From positions 14,672-78,671 of the forward strand of contig URXG01000003.1 of the NCBI GenBank assembly GCA_900551715.1: a stretch of DNA of 64,000 nucleotides, read 5' to 3'. Positions 62,558 through 64,000 of this stretch are shown here, piece by piece. The stretch comes from an uncultured Blautia sp. (GTDB taxonomy: Bacteria > Bacillota > Clostridia > Lachnospirales > Lachnospiraceae). The notes under the pieces are model-generated. The model ran no database searches and was not told where the DNA came from. It worked only from the letters and a program-made list of their open reading frames with translations. The position numbers and the translations under genes were made by a program. Each line of letters opens with the position of its first letter. Position 1 is the stretch's first letter.

Positions 62558-62599
62558 AAAGCCTCTTCACAAGCCATAAAAGCTACATGAGAAGGCTTT
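62558..62599 (-). terminator. Partial terminator/attenuator between the S-component gene and ecfA
   Basis: AAAGCCTTCTCA pairs with TGAAGAGGCTTT (two mismatches) over an 18-nt loop, followed by TTTTCTTCTG. It could raise S-component expression relative to the shared ATPase. Confidence 0.55.
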
Positions 62600-62609
62600 A
62601 TACAGTTTC

Positions 62610-63161
62610 TTATTCCTGATCCAGTGATCCTTTTTTGGCAATTGTTCTGGTATATGCCATGATCAGAAGCCCACCTACGATCACGCCGGTAATGGTATTG
62701 GAGATTGCTGCAAATACACCCTGTGCAAATACCTTGTTTGCAGGCTCTGCATAGATCAGAATGTCAAGTACAGGTGCAACAACTACCCAGCCGATCACAT
62801 GAGCAACTACGTTTGCTCCAACAAATGCTGCTACTTTACTTTTGCCAAAGTCACCTTCCTGAACGTTCAGTTTCTTTGCAAACAGACCAATGATCACACC
62901 AACAAAAGCAGATGTGATAACCCAGCTCCACCATGGGCTTCCGCCCCATGACAGATCAATAAGTGCATGTCCGATAAAACCGATCAGGCCACCTGCAACC
63001 GGTCCGTAGATTGCAGCCAGCAGTGCAAGTACTGCATACTGAAGACTGATATTTGTATTGGGAACAGGACTTGGTATTGCTACAAAACGTCCCAGTACAA
63101 AGAACAGTGCTGCACCGATACCTACGGCAACAACTGTTTTGATACTACTATTGTTTTTCAT
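62610..63161 (-). CDS. ECF transporter S component, UPF0397 family
   Basis: 183 aa from MKNNSSIKTVVAVG (GAGGAGG upstream). Five to six spans. UPF0397 signatures are VGIGAALFFVLGRFVAIPSP, NTNISLQYAVLALLAAIYGP and GGSPWWSWVITSAFVG. Members are annotated as riboflavin-type S components on thin evidence; the substrate is uncertain. No FMN riboswitch precedes the gene. It is first in the ecf operon. Confidence 0.85.
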   Translation of the reverse strand: MKNNSSIKTVVAVGIGAALFFVLGRFVAIPSPVPNTNISLQYAVLALLAAIYGPVAGGLIGFIGHALIDLSWGGSPWWSWVITSAFVGVIIGLFAKKLNVQEGDFGKSKVAAFVGANVVAHVIGWVVVAPVLDILIYAEPANKVFAQGVFAAISNTITGVIVGGLLIMAYTRTIAKKGSLDQE

Positions 63162-63209
63162 ATTAGTTTCCTCCTCAAAAAAGTACATCTATATACCAAT
63201 GCCAGTGAT

Positions 63210-63239
63210 AGTATAAGTCTTTTGGGCAGATTTTGTCAA
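63210..63239 (-). promoter_or_regulatory. Promoter of the ecf operon
   Basis: TTGACA (63234-63239) and TATACT (63210-63215), 18 bp apart on the minus strand. The -35 overlaps the stop codon of the ribonuclease H gene. Confidence 0.75.
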
Positions 63240-63892
63240 CAAATTCCCAGTGCTTCTTTGGCAAGCTGATCCACCATATCGTTATATTTGTCGTTGGAAT
63301 GTCCTTTGACTTTACGAAACTGAATTTTTATTTTCCGTGAAGCTTCTCTGTAAAAATCCCGATAGGCAATGGTTCCCGGTTTGTTTGCCTTCCAGTCTCC
63401 GTTACACCAGCTGGCGATTCCCTGATAATCATGATATATAATAATAGAAGGAATCTTATGATCCAGTGCATACTGCATGGCAGCTTCGGAACCTTTGATC
63501 TCGCCTGCTACATTACGCATCTGTGCAAGTTCCGGGTCTGTCATCTTATGTGAAAATTTTTCTTCTTTTCCATCAACAAGAACTACCATTCCATAAGAAA
63601 ATTCTTTCGTGGCAGCATGGTAGCTTCCATCTACATAGATCTCCACTGCGTTTTCTGTATTTTCTGATTTATTTTTTCCTGATGAGACTGATCTGGTAAT
63701 TCCTGCTTCTCTATCCTTCTGACCTGTCTGTGCTCCGGTAACTCCCAGATACGCTTCTGCCTCTTCTCTGGTTCCAAAACTCTTATATATCGCTCCCGGA
63801 TATCCCATCACCTGTTTCTTACAGTCATCCCAGGTAAGGAATATCCCGGTCTTTCGTCCCTGTTTTACTGCATAAAATTTCTTTTTTGCCAT
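63236..63892 (-). CDS. rnhA: Ribonuclease H with N-terminal caulimovirus viroplasmin-type (hybrid-binding) domain
   Basis: 218 aa. Residues 1-50 are the hybrid-binding domain (KFYAVKQGRKTGIFLTWDDC, FGTREEAEAYLG). Residues ~75-218 are RNase HI with the acidic catalytic set: Asp in IYVDGSYHA, Glu in AGEIKGSEAAM, Asp in IIIYHDYQGIA and Asp in YNDMVDQLAKEA. It degrades RNA in RNA-DNA hybrids. About 108 bp of unassigned upstream sequence reach the window edge. Confidence 0.93.
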   Translation of the reverse strand: MAKKKFYAVKQGRKTGIFLTWDDCKKQVMGYPGAIYKSFGTREEAEAYLGVTGAQTGQKDREAGITRSVSSGKNKSENTENAVEIYVDGSYHAATKEFSYGMVVLVDGKEEKFSHKMTDPELAQMRNVAGEIKGSEAAMQYALDHKIPSIIIYHDYQGIASWCNGDWKANKPGTIAYRDFYREASRKIKIQFRKVKGHSNDKYNDMVDQLAKEALGIC

Positions 63893-64000
63893 GTAGCCTC
63901 CTGCATACTTTGATGTTTCATAACTTTGCGAATACCTTTTCTTCTTCCGTTACTGAAAACTTATAAAAAGTTATAAACTTCTATGTTTCATTCCTACTTC

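Noticed and set aside
1..64000. CRISPR arrays, tRNA, rRNA, prophage or replication origin
   Set aside because: No regularly spaced repeats, cloverleaf or rRNA sequences, phage structural genes or DnaA-box clusters were seen on reading both strands by eye.

Overview
The window looks like a chromosome segment of a low-to-mid GC, strictly anaerobic Firmicute of the Lachnospiraceae (Blautia/Ruminococcus/Dorea-like). This rests on an oxygen-sensitive class III ribonucleotide reductase, an Fe-S L-serine dehydratase, a chorismate mutase-shikimate kinase fusion, Rho with a polar low-complexity insert, ECF vitamin transporters and BspA/cohesin/dockerin surface proteins. This is inference from gene content; no rRNA or tRNA is present to confirm it.

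Layout. (1) 0-5.9 kb: a monosaccharide ABC transporter operon (chvE-mmsA-mmsB) followed by a membrane-anchored sugar sensor and the start of a histidine kinase, resembling the clostridial XylFII-LytS-YesN three-component system. Repeated AGCACA boxes lie upstream of chvE. (2) 6-29.2 kb: mostly core genes on the minus strand: aroQ-aroK fusion, an FtsX-type ABC exporter, nrdD (with upstream NrdR boxes)-ACT-azlCD, a packed yqhQ-prmC-prfA-nucleotidyltransferase-glmM-TPR lipoprotein-hflX run, rpmE, rho, hisC, malic enzyme and an Ldh2-type dehydrogenase. A FadR-type regulator gene and operator-like sites lie just upstream of the dehydrogenase. (3) 29.4-39.6 kb: a histidine kinase apparently split over two membrane proteins (one keeps the phosphoacceptor His, the other keeps the ATPase), and an operon of three secreted BspA-like proteins, two with cohesin domains and one of these also with a dockerin. 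(4) 39.8-48.6 kb: a catabolic island (M24 peptidase, Asp/Glu racemase-like protein, XRE-cupin regulator, L-serine dehydratase, MttB-family protein, MFS carrier) flanked by remnants of Rpn/PD-(D/E)XK nuclease elements. (5) 48.6-57.3 kb: small secreted and membrane proteins, a LytTR response regulator, a Ser/Thr kinase with an extracellular propeller-like domain, two unrecognised proteins, and a YARHG protein. (6) 57.5-64 kb: an AGCS symporter, thiT, ecfT, a fused ecfA, an S component and ribonuclease H, with a 143-bp MITE between ecfT and thiT.

The most interesting signal is regulatory. Three minus-strand promoters (39.5, 50.4 and 53.7 kb) share the same architecture: two AgrA-like GTT-core repeats 21 bp apart, then 32-33 bp to a TATAAT box. 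They lie upstream of the BspA operon, the secreted/membrane protein operon divergent from the LytTR regulator gene, and a short terminated transcript upstream of the Ser/Thr kinase. With the split AgrC-like kinase at 29-31 kb, this suggests one cell-surface signalling system, now interrupted by the 39.8-48.6 kb island.
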